Notes: generated by a model not told the origin, from the sequence alone. A stretch of 64,000 nucleotides of DNA from Agrobacterium tumefaciens (GCF_017726655.1 NZ_CP072308.1:620001-684000), one strand, 5' to 3'; counted from the stretch's first letter, positions 38,980-48,839 are shown. Numbers and translations: made by a program.

Positions 38980-40278
38980 ATGACGGCCATCGGTGTTACC
39001 GCTCCGCAGACTTCGTCGGGCCTGCCTTCGGGTGATAGGCCAAGGAGCGGCGGAATATCGGACAAGACGCTGTTTGCGCTCGCCGCGCTCAATTTCTTTC
39101 TTGCCGACGCCCGGGATGGTCTTGGACCGTTTCTGGACGCGTTCCTGGCAACCAAAGGCTGGTCTTCCCTGTCGCTCGGATTGATCGCCACCGTGGGTGG
39201 CCTCGTTGGCCTGCTCGCCACGCCACTCTGCGGCGCATTGGTGGACGGCACGACATGGAAACGCACGCTGATCGCAATCCCTGTCGTTCTGGTGACCATC
39301 GGCGCCCTGGTTACGCTGATCTTTCCGGATGTGTGGATTGTCTGGACGGGGCAAATCATGACTGCCGTCGTCGGAGCGGTTGTCGGTCCGGCGCTCGCCG
39401 GCCTCACCCTGGGGCTCGTCGGCGAACGGCTTTTCTCTCACCAGATTTCAAGAAATGAGTTCTGGAACCATGGCGGCAATTTCGCTTCGCTTTTCGCGAC
39501 CTATGTCGTCGTCACCTTTTTCGGTTTGAACGGCATCATCGGACTGATGCTGTTGACCGCAGCCGGTGCGCTGGTCGCAACGGCCGCGATCGACCCCGCC
39601 CGGATAGACCACAAGGTGGCGCGCGGCCTTGGCGAGGACAAGGGCGAACCCGGGCCTTCCGGTATCAACGTGTTGTTGCACGAACGCGGGCTGATCTTCC
39701 TTGCCATCATCCTTCTCGTCTTCCACTTCGGCAACGCACCGATGGGCCGTTTGATTGCGCAGGATTTCGCCATCGAGCTGCAGACGCCCTTCCGCACCAC
39801 CGCCATCATTACCGGTGTCGCGCAGTTCGCGATGATCTTTGTCGCCGCCATGGCGCCATGGCTGATCCGGCGCTTCGGCCTTTCGACCGTCTTCCTTATT
39901 GCGCTCGCTGCCCTGCCCGTGCGCGGCGTCCTTGCCGCTGCCTTTACGGATTTCTGGGTCATCTTTCCGGTGCAGTTTCTTGATGGTGTGGGCGCCGGGC
40001 TTCTCGGTATCGTCACGCCCGTTGCGGTGGAAAGGATCCTTAAAGGGACCGGCCGCTTCAACGTTGGTCTCGCCAGCGTCATGATGGTTCAGGGCGTCGG
40101 CGCATCATTCAGCAATGTCGTTGCGGGATGGTTGGTCACGAAGGGCGGCTATTCGTTGTCTCACTTGGTCGGTGGCGGCATTGCCGCGATCGCCATTGGT
40201 CTCTTCCTAGTCTATCGCCACGACATAGCGCCGAAACAAAATGACGATACCCCGTCCCATGAGCCGGACAAGGCTTAA
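38980..40278 (+). CDS. MFS transporter
   Basis: 432 residues from ATG 38980 with GGAGCG upstream; the long ORF upstream to 38710 is spurious. About 12 transmembrane helices are seen, with the first inside ALAALNFFLADARDGLGPFL and a typical loop 2-3 region around GALVDGTTWKRTL. The substrate is unknown; the start DARDGLGPFLDAFLATKGWS resembles a clade of sugar or efflux MFS proteins in rhizobia. It converges with fpr. Confidence 0.88.
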   Translation: MTAIGVTAPQTSSGLPSGDRPRSGGISDKTLFALAALNFFLADARDGLGPFLDAFLATKGWSSLSLGLIATVGGLVGLLATPLCGALVDGTTWKRTLIAIPVVLVTIGALVTLIFPDVWIVWTGQIMTAVVGAVVGPALAGLTLGLVGERLFSHQISRNEFWNHGGNFASLFATYVVVTFFGLNGIIGLMLLTAAGALVATAAIDPARIDHKVARGLGEDKGEPGPSGINVLLHERGLIFLAIILLVFHFGNAPMGRLIAQDFAIELQTPFRTTAIITGVAQFAMIFVAAMAPWLIRRFGLSTVFLIALAALPVRGVLAAAFTDFWVIFPVQFLDGVGAGLLGIVTPVAVERILKGTGRFNVGLASVMMVQGVGASFSNVVAGWLVTKGGYSLSHLVGGGIAAIAIGLFLVYRHDIAPKQNDDTPSHEPDKA

Positions 40279-40283
40279 GAAAC

Positions 40284-40305
40284 AAAAAAGAGGCCTGACG
40301 GCCTC
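40284..40305 (-). terminator. Intrinsic terminator of fpr
   Basis: On the minus strand GAGGCC (40305-40300) / GGCCTC (40295-40290) with a GTCA loop is followed by six T. It lies 25 bases beyond the fpr stop codon. Confidence 0.85.
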
Positions 40306-40329
40306 CTGAAATTTTCGATGTGCCTGCGA

Positions 40330-41142
40330 TCAGCCGACAAACGCACGTTCGATGACGAATTCGGCAGGCTTGTTATTGGCGCCTTCGGTCAGACCGGCTT
40401 TTTCAAGCAGTTCCTTGGTGTCCTTCAGCATGGCGGACGACCCGCAGATCATGCCACGGTCAATCGCGGGGTCGAGGGCGGGTACGCCGAGATCGGCAAA
40501 CAGCTTGCCATTCTCGATCAGCGTCGTGATGCGGCCCTTGAACGGGTATTCTTCGCGGGTAACGGTCGCATAGTGCTTCAGCTTGTCGCCAACGATATCG
40601 TTCAGGAATTCGTGGTTGCGGATTTCCTCAACGAGATCGAAGCCGTATTTAAGTTCAGCAACATCGCGGCAGGTGTGTGTGAGAATGACTTCTTCGAACT
40701 TCTCGTAGGTTTCCGGATCACGGATAAGGCTGGCAAAAGGCGCGATGCCCGTACCGGTCGAGAACATGTAAAGCCGTCTGCCTGGTGTCAGCGCATCCAG
40801 AACCAGCGTGCCTGTGGGCTTCTTGCGCATCAAGACCGTGTCACCCGGCTTGATCGCCTGCAGATGCGACGTCAGCGGACCATCGGGAACCTTGATCGAG
40901 AAAAACTCGAGTTCCTCATCCCAGGCAGGGCTTGCAATCGAATAGGCGCGATAAATCGGCTTGTCGCCAACCATCAGGCCGATCATCGCAAACTCACCGG
41001 AACGGAAACGAAAACCGGCAGGGCGCGTCATGCGGAAGCGGAACAGGTGGTCGGTATAGTGCTCAACCGACAAAACCGTCTCGGCGTAAACACCGTCAGG
41101 TATCTTGATCGCGAAATCTTCCGTCTTGGCTGGCGCGTTCAT
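40330..41142 (-). CDS. fpr: Ferredoxin/flavodoxin-NADP reductase
   Basis: 270-residue FAD enzyme exchanging electrons between NADPH and ferredoxin or flavodoxin. FAD-binding RAYSIASPAWDEELEFFS and the pyrophosphate segment STGTGIAPFASLI are typical, as is the C-terminal FVIERAFVG without the plant-type tyrosine. It lies 146 bases downstream of the sulfite-assimilation operon and has its own terminator; it may supply electrons to the ferredoxin-type sulfite reductase, but that is inference. Confidence 0.93.
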   Translation of the reverse strand: MNAPAKTEDFAIKIPDGVYAETVLSVEHYTDHLFRFRMTRPAGFRFRSGEFAMIGLMVGDKPIYRAYSIASPAWDEELEFFSIKVPDGPLTSHLQAIKPGDTVLMRKKPTGTLVLDALTPGRRLYMFSTGTGIAPFASLIRDPETYEKFEEVILTHTCRDVAELKYGFDLVEEIRNHEFLNDIVGDKLKHYATVTREEYPFKGRITTLIENGKLFADLGVPALDPAIDRGMICGSSAMLKDTKELLEKAGLTEGANNKPAEFVIERAFVG

Positions 41143-41288
41143 TTCAGGTTCCGTCCGTTCCTATTCGATGCGACATTCTCCGACCGGGCAATTATACCAT
41201 TTCCGCCTCGGTTTGAAGGCATGAGAATATCAATACTGCCATGTCTGTAGGAAATATGTATCACGCACTCATATTTCCAGGCGCCGTG

Positions 41289-41795
41289 TCATGAAGACGC
41301 ACGGCGTCTCCAGCTATAGGTCTCACCACCCGCAGCAGGCTTGGCCGTCGGCTGGTAATAGACCGGTATTTCCGGCAGGCGGTTTTCGGACAGACGGCGA
41401 AGCGCCGTGCCGTTCGTGACTGCGAAGCTGGTAAAGCCGGTGCGCAGCATCAACGGCACCTGATCGATCAGCACGTCGCCAACCGCCCTCACCTCGCCTG
41501 CAAAACCGAGGCGACTGCGCAGCAACGAAGCGTGGCTGAAACCACGGCCGTCATTGAAGGCGGGAAAGCTGATGGCAACCAGGTCGAGACGGTCGAGATA
41601 GGGCGCTAGCTTGAGAACATCGTCGGCGGGCGTGATGAGCACGCCGAGGCCAATGTCATTGCTTTCAGCCGCCCGAACCAGAAAATCGGCAAGCGGCAGC
41701 ACCGGCTTCTGCTCGGCTGTCGCCTTCACTTCTTCCGTTTCGATTACCCACGGATCATTTTCCACGAAGCCGTCGCGGTTCCAGATTTTCGTCAT
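41289..41795 (-). CDS. DUF934 domain protein, sulfite-assimilation associated
   Basis: 168 residues from ATG 41795, preceded by GAGGAG; the longer ORF to 41864 overlaps the upstream gene's coding region without similarity. Blocks such as LGVLITPADDVLKLAPYLDR, SFPAFNDGRGFSHASLLR and AVGDVLIDQVPLMLRTGF define DUF934, almost always next to sulfite reductase. A biochemical role is not established; an oxidoreductase-associated or assembly role is a guess. It is last in the cysG-DUF2849-cysI-DUF934 operon. Confidence 0.92.
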   Translation of the reverse strand: MTKIWNRDGFVENDPWVIETEEVKATAEQKPVLPLADFLVRAAESNDIGLGVLITPADDVLKLAPYLDRLDLVAISFPAFNDGRGFSHASLLRSRLGFAGEVRAVGDVLIDQVPLMLRTGFTSFAVTNGTALRRLSENRLPEIPVYYQPTAKPAAGGETYSWRRRASS

Positions 41796-41805
41796 AAAGT
41801 TCTCC

Positions 41806-43476
41806 TCAGGCGGCTTCGGCAGCGGAACCGTAGAGCGCGTCCTTGAACGGCTGGGGTCCGACACGGCGATAGGCTTCGAGGAAGCTCTCTTCCCTCGAAA
41901 GGCGCAGGCCCAGATAGGTATCGACGATGGTTTCCACCGCGTCTGTCACCTTTTCCGGTTCGAAACCACGGCCGATGATCTCACCGATCGAGGTGTTTTC
42001 GTCGCCCGATCCGCCAAGCGTGATCTGGTATAGCTCCGCACCCTTTTTCTCCACACCCAGGAGGCCGATATGACCGACGTGGTGGTGGCCACAGGCATTG
42101 ATGCAGCCGGAAATCTTGATCTTCAGCTCGCCGATTTCCGCCTGACGCTCGGGTGCACCAAAGCGGGTGGAAATTTCCTGCGCCACCGGAATGGAGCGCG
42201 CATTGGCAAGTGCGCAATAGTCCAGCCCGGGACAGGCAATGATATCGGTGATGAGCCCGGCATTGGCTGTTGCAAGCCCTGCACCCACAAGCGCGCGATA
42301 GACCGGCTCAAGATCGGCCAGCGCAACATGCGGCAGGATGATATTCTGCTCATGGCTGATGCGGATTTCATCAAAGGCATATTCGGCGGCAATATCGGCG
42401 ACCAATTCCATCTGCTCGTCCGTTGCATCGCCCGGAATGCCGCCGATCGGCTTCAGCGAAATCGTCACCATGCCGTAGTCGGGATGCTTGTGCGGCGCGA
42501 CGTTCTGCTCGACGAACCGGGCGAACCCCTCATCAGCACGCTTCCAGCGCGCCAGGCTTTCCCAGCCCTCGGGCCGGTCCTTGAGCGCCGGCGGCGCAAA
42601 ATAGGCGGTGATCGCCGCGATATCGGCATCAGGGAGTTTCAGTTCCGAGTTTTTCAGCTCAGCAAATTCGACTTCGACCTGCCGCGAAAGTTCCTCTACG
42701 CCTGTCTCATGCACGAGAATCTTGATGCGCGCCTTATACTTATTGTCGCGACGGCCGTGGAGGTTGTAAACGCGCATGATCGCCGTGGTGTAGGACAGGA
42801 GGTCCTCTTCCGGCAGGAAATCACGAATTTTCTTGGCGATCATCGGCGTGCGGCCCTGCCCGCCGCCGACATAAACGGCAAAACCGATCTCGCCCTTGTC
42901 GTTCTTTTTCAGGTGAAGGCCGATATCGTGAACCTGAATGGCGGCACGGTCGCGCTCAGCGCCCGTGACAGCGATCTTGAACTTGCGCGGCAGGAATGAG
43001 AACTCCGGGTGTACGGAGGACCATTGCCTGAGAATTTCGGCATAGGGCCGCGGGTCAGCCACCTCATCTGCCGCAGCACCGGCGAAATGATCGGCAGTCA
43101 CGTTGCGAATGCAGTTGCCTGATGTCTGGAGCGCGTGCATTTCAACGCTTGCGAGCTCGGACAGAATGTCGGGCGTGTCCGAAAGGCGGGGCCAGTTATA
43201 CTGGATGTTCTGACGCGTGGTGAAATGGCCGTATCCCCGGTCGTATTTGCGGGCGATATGGGCCAGCATCCGCATCTGCTTCGAATTCAGCGTTCCGTAT
43301 GGGATGGCGACGCGCAGCATATAAGCATGCAACTGAAGGTAGACACCGTTCATCAGGCGCAGCGGCTTGAATGCGTCCTCGGCCAGCTCGCCGGAAAGGC
43401 GGCGCTCGACCTGATCGCGAAACTGTGCCACGCGGCCTTCAACAAATGCGTGATCGAACTCGTCGTAACGGTACAT
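41806..43476 (-). CDS. cysI: Sulfite reductase hemoprotein (nitrite/sulfite reductase family)
   Basis: Reduces sulfite to sulfide for cysteine synthesis, using siroheme and a 4Fe-4S cluster. 556 residues. The cluster cysteines are in CPGLDYC and GCINACGHHHVGH; the siroheme region carries TTRQNIQYNWPRL and TSGNCIRNVTADHF. Nitrite reductases share the fold; the sulfite assignment rests on the neighbours cysG, DUF2849 and DUF934. No separate flavoprotein subunit gene is nearby, so a ferredoxin donor is likely. The gene overlaps none; 10 bases separate it from DUF934. Confidence 0.93.
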   Translation of the reverse strand: MYRYDEFDHAFVEGRVAQFRDQVERRLSGELAEDAFKPLRLMNGVYLQLHAYMLRVAIPYGTLNSKQMRMLAHIARKYDRGYGHFTTRQNIQYNWPRLSDTPDILSELASVEMHALQTSGNCIRNVTADHFAGAAADEVADPRPYAEILRQWSSVHPEFSFLPRKFKIAVTGAERDRAAIQVHDIGLHLKKNDKGEIGFAVYVGGGQGRTPMIAKKIRDFLPEEDLLSYTTAIMRVYNLHGRRDNKYKARIKILVHETGVEELSRQVEVEFAELKNSELKLPDADIAAITAYFAPPALKDRPEGWESLARWKRADEGFARFVEQNVAPHKHPDYGMVTISLKPIGGIPGDATDEQMELVADIAAEYAFDEIRISHEQNIILPHVALADLEPVYRALVGAGLATANAGLITDIIACPGLDYCALANARSIPVAQEISTRFGAPERQAEIGELKIKISGCINACGHHHVGHIGLLGVEKKGAELYQITLGGSGDENTSIGEIIGRGFEPEKVTDAVETIVDTYLGLRLSREESFLEAYRRVGPQPFKDALYGSAAEAA

Positions 43477-43484
43477 ATTCTTCC

Positions 43485-43799
43485 TCAGACTGCGATAAAG
43501 GCTGCATCGGCCGGCTTGTAACCGGCAGCATAGTGCATGGTCGGGCCAGCGGCGCGAATACGCTCACGAAGACGCGTCGGCCACAGCTGTCCCTTCTCCT
43601 CGACAACATCGATGATATTGACGTCAACGACCTTGTTGGCAGAAAAGTCGCGTTTGCCGATCTCCTCGAGCGAAGCAACGGCTTCGGCATGGCGCGCAAC
43701 CAGCGCGTCCTGCAGCTTCTCGGTCCATTCGCCATTGGCATCCAGCCAGACAGCGATGCCATCGCTCAGGCGGTTGGCGGTCAAAACCTTGTCAGCCAT
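43485..43799 (-). CDS. DUF2849 domain protein
   Basis: 104 residues, a family found almost only between cysG and cysI in alphaproteobacteria. Recognised by VLTANRLSDGIAVWLDANGE and the ending RIRAAGPTMHYAAGYKPAD. It starts inside the last codons of cysG (8-base overlap), indicating translational coupling, and its stop is nine bases from the cysI start. Function unknown; a sulfite reductase partner is inferred from the constant location. Confidence 0.92.
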   Translation of the reverse strand: MADKVLTANRLSDGIAVWLDANGEWTEKLQDALVARHAEAVASLEEIGKRDFSANKVVDVNIIDVVEEKGQLWPTRLRERIRAAGPTMHYAAGYKPADAAFIAV

Positions 43800-45255
43800 T
43801 CACATACTCCCGTTTCAAGTCCCCCGGCGCTCCTGAAAGAGCAAGCGATTCGGACTTCTCAAAATTTGCGCCAGCAACCGCATCGCCAATAATGACCATG
43901 ACAGGGCCGGTCATTTCATCGCGATGTTCAAGGTCGGGCAGATCGTTCAACGTGCCGTGCAGCAGGCGGCGGTCCGCGCGGCTGGCATTTTCGATGACGG
44001 CAACAGTCGTTTCAACGGCGAGACCTGCGTCAATCAACCGCTTGGCCACCGAGGCGGCGACGCTGCGGCCCATGTAGACGGCGATCGTCGCGCCGGAGAC
44101 CGCAAGACGCGCCCAGTCCGGCAGAACGTCGCCCGCCAGATCATGGCCTGTGGTAAAGATGAGTGACGATGCAACGCCGCGCAAGGTCAGCGGCAACTCA
44201 AAGTCCGCAGCCGCGGCAAATGCCGATGTGATGCCGGGGACGATCTCATAAGCGATGCCCGCGTCGCGAAGCGCCGCCATTTCCTCACCCGCCCTGCCAT
44301 AGACGAGCGGATCGCCGGATTTCAGACGCACAACGCGCATGCCTTGCCTGCCGAGACGGACCAGCAGGCGGTTGATGTCGTCCTGCGACTTGCTGTGACA
44401 GCCTTTTCGCTTGCCGACGGAAAGCCGCTCGGCATCGCGGCGGCCCATATCGACAATCGCCTGCGGGACCAGGGCATCATAAACAATCACATCGGCTTCC
44501 ATCAGAACCCGCTGCGCGCGCAATGTCAGCAAATCTTCCGCGCCCGGTCCAGCACCGACAAGCCAGACACGTCCCTCCGCCTTTTCCGGCGCATCGAGAA
44601 GCTGCTCGACCGCTTGATGCGCGGTAAGCGTGTCGCCATTCGCCATCGCATCTGCGACAGCGCCCGAGAAAAACCGCCGCCAGAAATTACGGCGCAACGC
44701 GCCCTTCGGCACATTGTTTTCCGCGGCATCACGGTAATGCACCGCAAGTCGCGCGAGTTTGCCGAGCGACGGAGACAACATCTGGTCGACACGGGCGCGG
44801 ATCATCTGAGCGAGAACAGGTCCGGCGCCTTCCGTCCCGATGGCGACAGCGACCGGTGCGCGCGTCACGAGGGCCGGCGTGAAGAAATCGCAGAACTCAG
44901 GCTGGTCCACGGCATTGGCGGGTATTTTGCGCGCGCGCGCCGCCACAACGATGTCGCGATCCAGGCGCTCGTCACCGGTTGCAGCAAAAACGAGCGTTGC
45001 GCCGTCGAGCAGCTTTTCGGCAAATGCGAGGGCCCGATGGTCGATACTGTTGTCAGCGAGATATCGGGCGAAATTGTCATCCGGTTCGTCGGCGTAGGCA
45101 ATGATATGGGCATTGGTGTTCGAAAGAAGTCTGACCTTCGCGAAAGCCTCGTCACCATTGCCGAAAACGGCGACCCGCCGTCCCTCAACCCGGAAAAATG
45201 CGGGGAAGGTCGAAAGGCGGTCGCCAGCAGCGGAGAAAACATGTTCTGTATGCAT
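43792..45255 (-). CDS. cysG: Siroheme synthase
   Basis: Makes siroheme from uroporphyrinogen III. 487 residues: an N-terminal precorrin-2 dehydrogenase/ferrochelatase module (about residues 1-205, with VAVFGNGDEAFAKVRLL) and a C-terminal SAM-dependent uroporphyrinogen methyltransferase (about 215-470, with VWLVGAGPGAEDLLTLRAQR and RLKSGDPLVYGR). The start ATG 45255 is the last in-frame Met before the domain; a Met six codons earlier is possible. It heads the sulfite-assimilation operon. Siroheme is the cofactor of the CysI encoded two genes later. Confidence 0.95.
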   Translation of the reverse strand: MHTEHVFSAAGDRLSTFPAFFRVEGRRVAVFGNGDEAFAKVRLLSNTNAHIIAYADEPDDNFARYLADNSIDHRALAFAEKLLDGATLVFAATGDERLDRDIVVAARARKIPANAVDQPEFCDFFTPALVTRAPVAVAIGTEGAGPVLAQMIRARVDQMLSPSLGKLARLAVHYRDAAENNVPKGALRRNFWRRFFSGAVADAMANGDTLTAHQAVEQLLDAPEKAEGRVWLVGAGPGAEDLLTLRAQRVLMEADVIVYDALVPQAIVDMGRRDAERLSVGKRKGCHSKSQDDINRLLVRLGRQGMRVVRLKSGDPLVYGRAGEEMAALRDAGIAYEIVPGITSAFAAAADFELPLTLRGVASSLIFTTGHDLAGDVLPDWARLAVSGATIAVYMGRSVAASVAKRLIDAGLAVETTVAVIENASRADRRLLHGTLNDLPDLEHRDEMTGPVMVIIGDAVAGANFEKSESLALSGAPGDLKREYVNG

Positions 45256-45518
45256 TGGACATATATCCCGCATCGGCGCGCATTGGTGAAGAAACAGAAA
45301 TTCAAGCCCTTCCGGTGGCTGGATTTTTATTTCTCGAACACCCCAGTTTTGGAGGAAAACCAACCGGCGTTGCGTTTTCGCCCTATTGGCTCGTGCCACG
45401 GAAGTCGGGAATCCCTTGACAAAAACGCGGATGCGCCGAACAAGGGGCAGCAGCAAGCACCAGACGTCTCCCAAGCAGACACCGCCTTTTAATGAAGGCG
45501 GAACGAAGGATCAGACCC

Positions 45519-46106
45519 TTGACCAACCAGCCACTCGCGGCCCGCCTTCTCGATGTCATCGAACACGATATTCTGCCCTTGACGGCACGCGGCGTCAGCC
45601 TAGGAAACAAGGTCTTCGGTGCGGCGATCCTGCGCAAATCGGACCTTTCACTGGTGGTCGCCGAGACCAATAACGAGCTTGAAAACCCGCTTTGGCACGG
45701 CGAGGTCCACACGCTGAAACGGTTCTACGAGTTGGGCGAAAAGCTCAACACCAGGGACCTTATCTTCCTGTCGACGCATGAACCCTGCACCATGTGCATG
45801 TCCGCCATCACCTGGGCCGGATTCGATAACTTTTATTCTTTCTTCAGCCATGAGGATTCCCGCGACGCCTTCGCGATTCCGCATGATCTTAAAATCCTGA
45901 AGGAGGTCTTCGGGCTGGAGCCGGGTGGATATCGCCGAGCCAATGCTTTCTGGAATTCGTTTTTCATCGCCGATCTGGTGGAGGGTGAGGAAGACCCGCT
46001 GCGCACAACGCTGAAGGCGCAGACTGCCCGCATCAAGGCTGCTTACGACGACCTGTCGAACAGCTACCAGTCCTCAAAAAGCGGCAATGATATTCCGCTG
46101 AACTGA
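45519..46106 (+). CDS. Cytidine/deoxycytidylate deaminase family protein
   Basis: 195 residues from the TTG at 45519, with GAAGGAT upstream; an ATG nine codons earlier has no ribosome site. The zinc site is H60-G-E62 and P-C90-TM-C93, with the proton-shuttling glutamate E62. The domain fits nucleoside deaminases, but substrate (cytosine, guanine, tRNA adenosine or other) cannot be assigned; length and sequence differ from TadA. It is divergent from cysG and 22 bases upstream of mazG. Confidence 0.85.
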   Translation: MTNQPLAARLLDVIEHDILPLTARGVSLGNKVFGAAILRKSDLSLVVAETNNELENPLWHGEVHTLKRFYELGEKLNTRDLIFLSTHEPCTMCMSAITWAGFDNFYSFFSHEDSRDAFAIPHDLKILKEVFGLEPGGYRRANAFWNSFFIADLVEGEEDPLRTTLKAQTARIKAAYDDLSNSYQSSKSGNDIPLN

Positions 46107-46128
46107 TAAGCATGAAGGTGTGAGACAC

Positions 46129-46974
46129 ATGGAAGCCTCGAAGGATATTTCCCGCCTGATCGAGATCATGGAAGCGCTTCGCCAGCCGGAAACCGGTTGC
46201 CCCTGGGACATCGTCCAGACCTTCGAGACGATCAAGCCCTATACGATCGAGGAGGCCTATGAAGTGGCCGACGCAATCGAGCGCAATGATATGGACGACC
46301 TCTGCGAAGAGCTGGGCGACCTTCTGCTTCAGGTTGTGTTCCATGCGCGCATCGCCGAGGAACGGGGCGAGTTTGCTTTCGGGGACGTGGTGAAGGCGGT
46401 GACCTCAAAGATGATCCGCCGCCACCCGCATGTTTTTGCTGTTTCCGATGCGGACACCGCCGACCGCGTGAAGCTGCAATGGGATGTGATAAAGGCCGAA
46501 GAAAAGCGCGAACGTGCGGAGCGACGCGCGCGCCGTGGCATCACCGAAGATTTCAACGCCGGATTTCTTGGCGGCGTCCAGCGCAGCCAGCCGGCGCTGA
46601 CGGAAGCCTTGAAGTTACAGGAGCAGGCCGCGCGTGTCGGCTTTGACTGGTCCGACCCTGCTCCCATCCTCGACAAGATCGAGGAAGAAATCGCCGAGTT
46701 GCGCGAGGCGCTGGCGCAGGGACGGCCGGAACAGGTCTCCGACGAATTGGGCGACCTGATCTTTGCCCTCGTCAATATCGGCCGACATGTCAAAGCCGAT
46801 CCGGAAGATGCGCTGCGCGGCACGAATACAAAATTCCGCAGGCGTTTCAATCACATCGAGACATCGCTCAGCGACAATGGCGAGACGCTGCAAGGCGCGA
46901 GCCTCGAGAGAATGGAAGAGCTGTGGCAGGCAGCGAAACGGATCGAGCGTTCGCTGGATTCGCTTTCACTCTGA
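46129..46974 (+). CDS. mazG: Nucleoside triphosphate pyrophosphohydrolase
   Basis: 281 residues; two tandem MazG domains, the first with ETGCPWDIVQTFETIKPYTI and EELGDLLLQVVFHA, the second with EEEIAELREALA and DELGDLIFALVNIG. The metal-binding ExxE..ExxD pattern is seen in both. MazG hydrolyses NTPs to NMP and pyrophosphate and is linked to stringent-response control. ATG 46129 is preferred over GTG 46120 for spacing to AAGGTG. It converges with hflX. Confidence 0.95.
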   Translation: MEASKDISRLIEIMEALRQPETGCPWDIVQTFETIKPYTIEEAYEVADAIERNDMDDLCEELGDLLLQVVFHARIAEERGEFAFGDVVKAVTSKMIRRHPHVFAVSDADTADRVKLQWDVIKAEEKRERAERRARRGITEDFNAGFLGGVQRSQPALTEALKLQEQAARVGFDWSDPAPILDKIEEEIAELREALAQGRPEQVSDELGDLIFALVNIGRHVKADPEDALRGTNTKFRRRFNHIETSLSDNGETLQGASLERMEELWQAAKRIERSLDSLSL

Positions 46975-47071
46975 TCGTGCAGGTGCGGCGGGTGCTCCGG
47001 CTGGCGCCGCCAGAGGAACTGTGCGTCCCGCCAATCACACCGACGTCATCCTTGCATCCTTTTCGGAGCGC

Positions 47072-48493
47072 TCAGCGTTCCCAGTCTTCCCGCTCGCTGA
47101 TGGTCGTCTTGCCGAGCTTGCGCTCCAGCTCCGCAGCCTGCGCTTCCGATAGGCGCACATCGAGAGAAACCGATCCGTCCTCATGGTCTTCACGGCTATC
47201 GACGATGGAATTGCTGTAGACCCAGGAAATCAGCGGGAGCTGCTCCACCGAAAGCAGAACGGTCGTCTCCGTCAGCACACCGGACAGGCGCTTGGAAATC
47301 TCATCCATGAGGGCATCGACGCCCTCGCCCGTTATCGCCGACACCGCACGGATATCCGATCGCCCCTCGGCACGGTGCATGATGGCGTCATGCGCTTCCG
47401 GATCAAGACGGTCGACCTTGTTCCAGACTTCGATGATGCGCTGCTCGGCTTCCTTCTCATCGATGCCGAGATCGCTGAGGATACGCAGCACGTCTGCCGA
47501 TTGCGCCGCATTGTCAGGGTCGGACATGTCGCGGACATGCAGGATCAGATCGGCTTCGAGTACCTCTTCCAGCGTGGCACGGAAGGCCGCAACGAGGTGG
47601 GTCGGCAGATCCGAGATAAAGCCGACCGTGTCCGACAGGATAACTGTGCGGCCGTGCGGCAGCTTCATGCGTCGCAGGGTCGGGTCGAGCGTCGCGAACA
47701 GCATGTCTTCGGCCAGAACGCCAGCACCGGTGATGCGATTGAAAAGCGTTGACTTGCCAGCATTGGTGTAACCAACAAGAGCCACGATCGGATGCGGCAC
47801 CTTGCGGCGCTTGGCGCGGTGCAGCTGGCGCGTGCGAACCACCTGCTCGAGCTCTTTTTCGAGCTTGACGATACGATCCTGCAGCAGCCGGCGGTCGGCT
47901 TCGATCTGTGTTTCACCCGGACCACCCATGAAGCCTGCGCCGCCGCGCTGGCGCTCAAGGTGGGTCCAGCTTCTGACAAGGCGACCCTTCTGGTAGTTCA
48001 GATGCGCGAGATCGACCTGCAGCGTGCCTTCCTTGGTGGAGGCCCGGCGGCCAAAGATTTCAAGGATGAGACCCGTGCGGTCGATGACCTTGGCGTTCCA
48101 CTGTTTTTCGAGGTTGCGCTGCTGGACCGGCGTCAGCGGATGATCGACGATGACGAGGCCGGAATCGGTTTCATCAAGCAGATGACCGATTTCCTCAATT
48201 TTGCCGGTTCCGAACAATGTCGCCGGGCGTGGCTGGTTGACCGGAACGATAAGGCCCTGTGTCACGTCGAGATCGATGGCAAGCGCAAGCCCCTTCGCTT
48301 CCTCAAGCTTGGCTTCAACCGAGCGACCGGGTGCCACAGGTGCGGCCGGATCGCGATTGTCACGCTGCTGTTTGAGGACCGGAACGAGAACGACGGCGCG
48401 CATGTCGTCGCGGCGTTTTTCCTGCTCCGGGATGATCGATTCGTTCGAGGTGTCGCGTGTGGAAATGGGCTCGGCCTTATTTAATGGGTTCAT
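47072..48493 (-). CDS. hflX: Ribosome-associated GTPase HflX
   Basis: Binds the 50S subunit and helps rescue or split stalled ribosomes. 473 residues from ATG 48493. An N-terminal HflX domain (FGTGKIEEIGHLLDET), a coiled-coil linker with GAGFMGGPGETQIE, and the G domain with P-loop GYTNAGKST (about residues 241-249), DTVGFISDLP and WNKVD. It is 103 bases downstream of hfq, the standard order in proteobacteria; the gap allows a separate promoter. Confidence 0.96.
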   Translation of the reverse strand: MNPLNKAEPISTRDTSNESIIPEQEKRRDDMRAVVLVPVLKQQRDNRDPAAPVAPGRSVEAKLEEAKGLALAIDLDVTQGLIVPVNQPRPATLFGTGKIEEIGHLLDETDSGLVIVDHPLTPVQQRNLEKQWNAKVIDRTGLILEIFGRRASTKEGTLQVDLAHLNYQKGRLVRSWTHLERQRGGAGFMGGPGETQIEADRRLLQDRIVKLEKELEQVVRTRQLHRAKRRKVPHPIVALVGYTNAGKSTLFNRITGAGVLAEDMLFATLDPTLRRMKLPHGRTVILSDTVGFISDLPTHLVAAFRATLEEVLEADLILHVRDMSDPDNAAQSADVLRILSDLGIDEKEAEQRIIEVWNKVDRLDPEAHDAIMHRAEGRSDIRAVSAITGEGVDALMDEISKRLSGVLTETTVLLSVEQLPLISWVYSNSIVDSREDHEDGSVSLDVRLSEAQAAELERKLGKTTISEREDWER

Positions 48494-48596
48494 GGCCGAC
48501 CGCATCCGCGGGAACGGCCATTGGAAAGAACCTCGCGAAACGGGAAATGTTCCCGCTTCGGGTCAATCTAAAGCGAATAGGCGTCGAGGGAGGCTA

Positions 48597-48839
48597 TCAG
48601 GCCGCGCCTTCTTCGCTTTCGAACATCTGCATCGGCTGACCGGGCATGATGGTCGAAATCGCATGCTTGTAAACCAGCTGCGAATGACCGTCACGGCGCA
48701 AAAGCACGCAGAAATTGTCGAAGGAGGTCACAACGCCCGTCAGCTTGACGCCGTTGATGAGGAAAATCGTGAGCGAGATCTTCTGCTTACGAACGGTGTT
48801 GAGGAAGAGATCCTGAAGGTTTTGAGAACGTTCCGCCAT
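48597..48839 (-). CDS. hfq: RNA chaperone Hfq
   Basis: 80-residue Sm-like protein forming a hexamer that pairs small RNAs with mRNAs. Sm1 covers [20 protein letters not shown] and Sm2 is YKHAIST. The variable C-terminus is short, as in rhizobia. The ATG at 48839 follows GGCGCC and AAGAAAG. The 184-base gap to trkA upstream suggests its own promoter as well as readthrough from the ntr block. Confidence 0.97.
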   Translation of the reverse strand: MAERSQNLQDLFLNTVRKQKISLTIFLINGVKLTGVVTSFDNFCVLLRRDGHSQLVYKHAISTIMPGQPMQMFESEEGAA

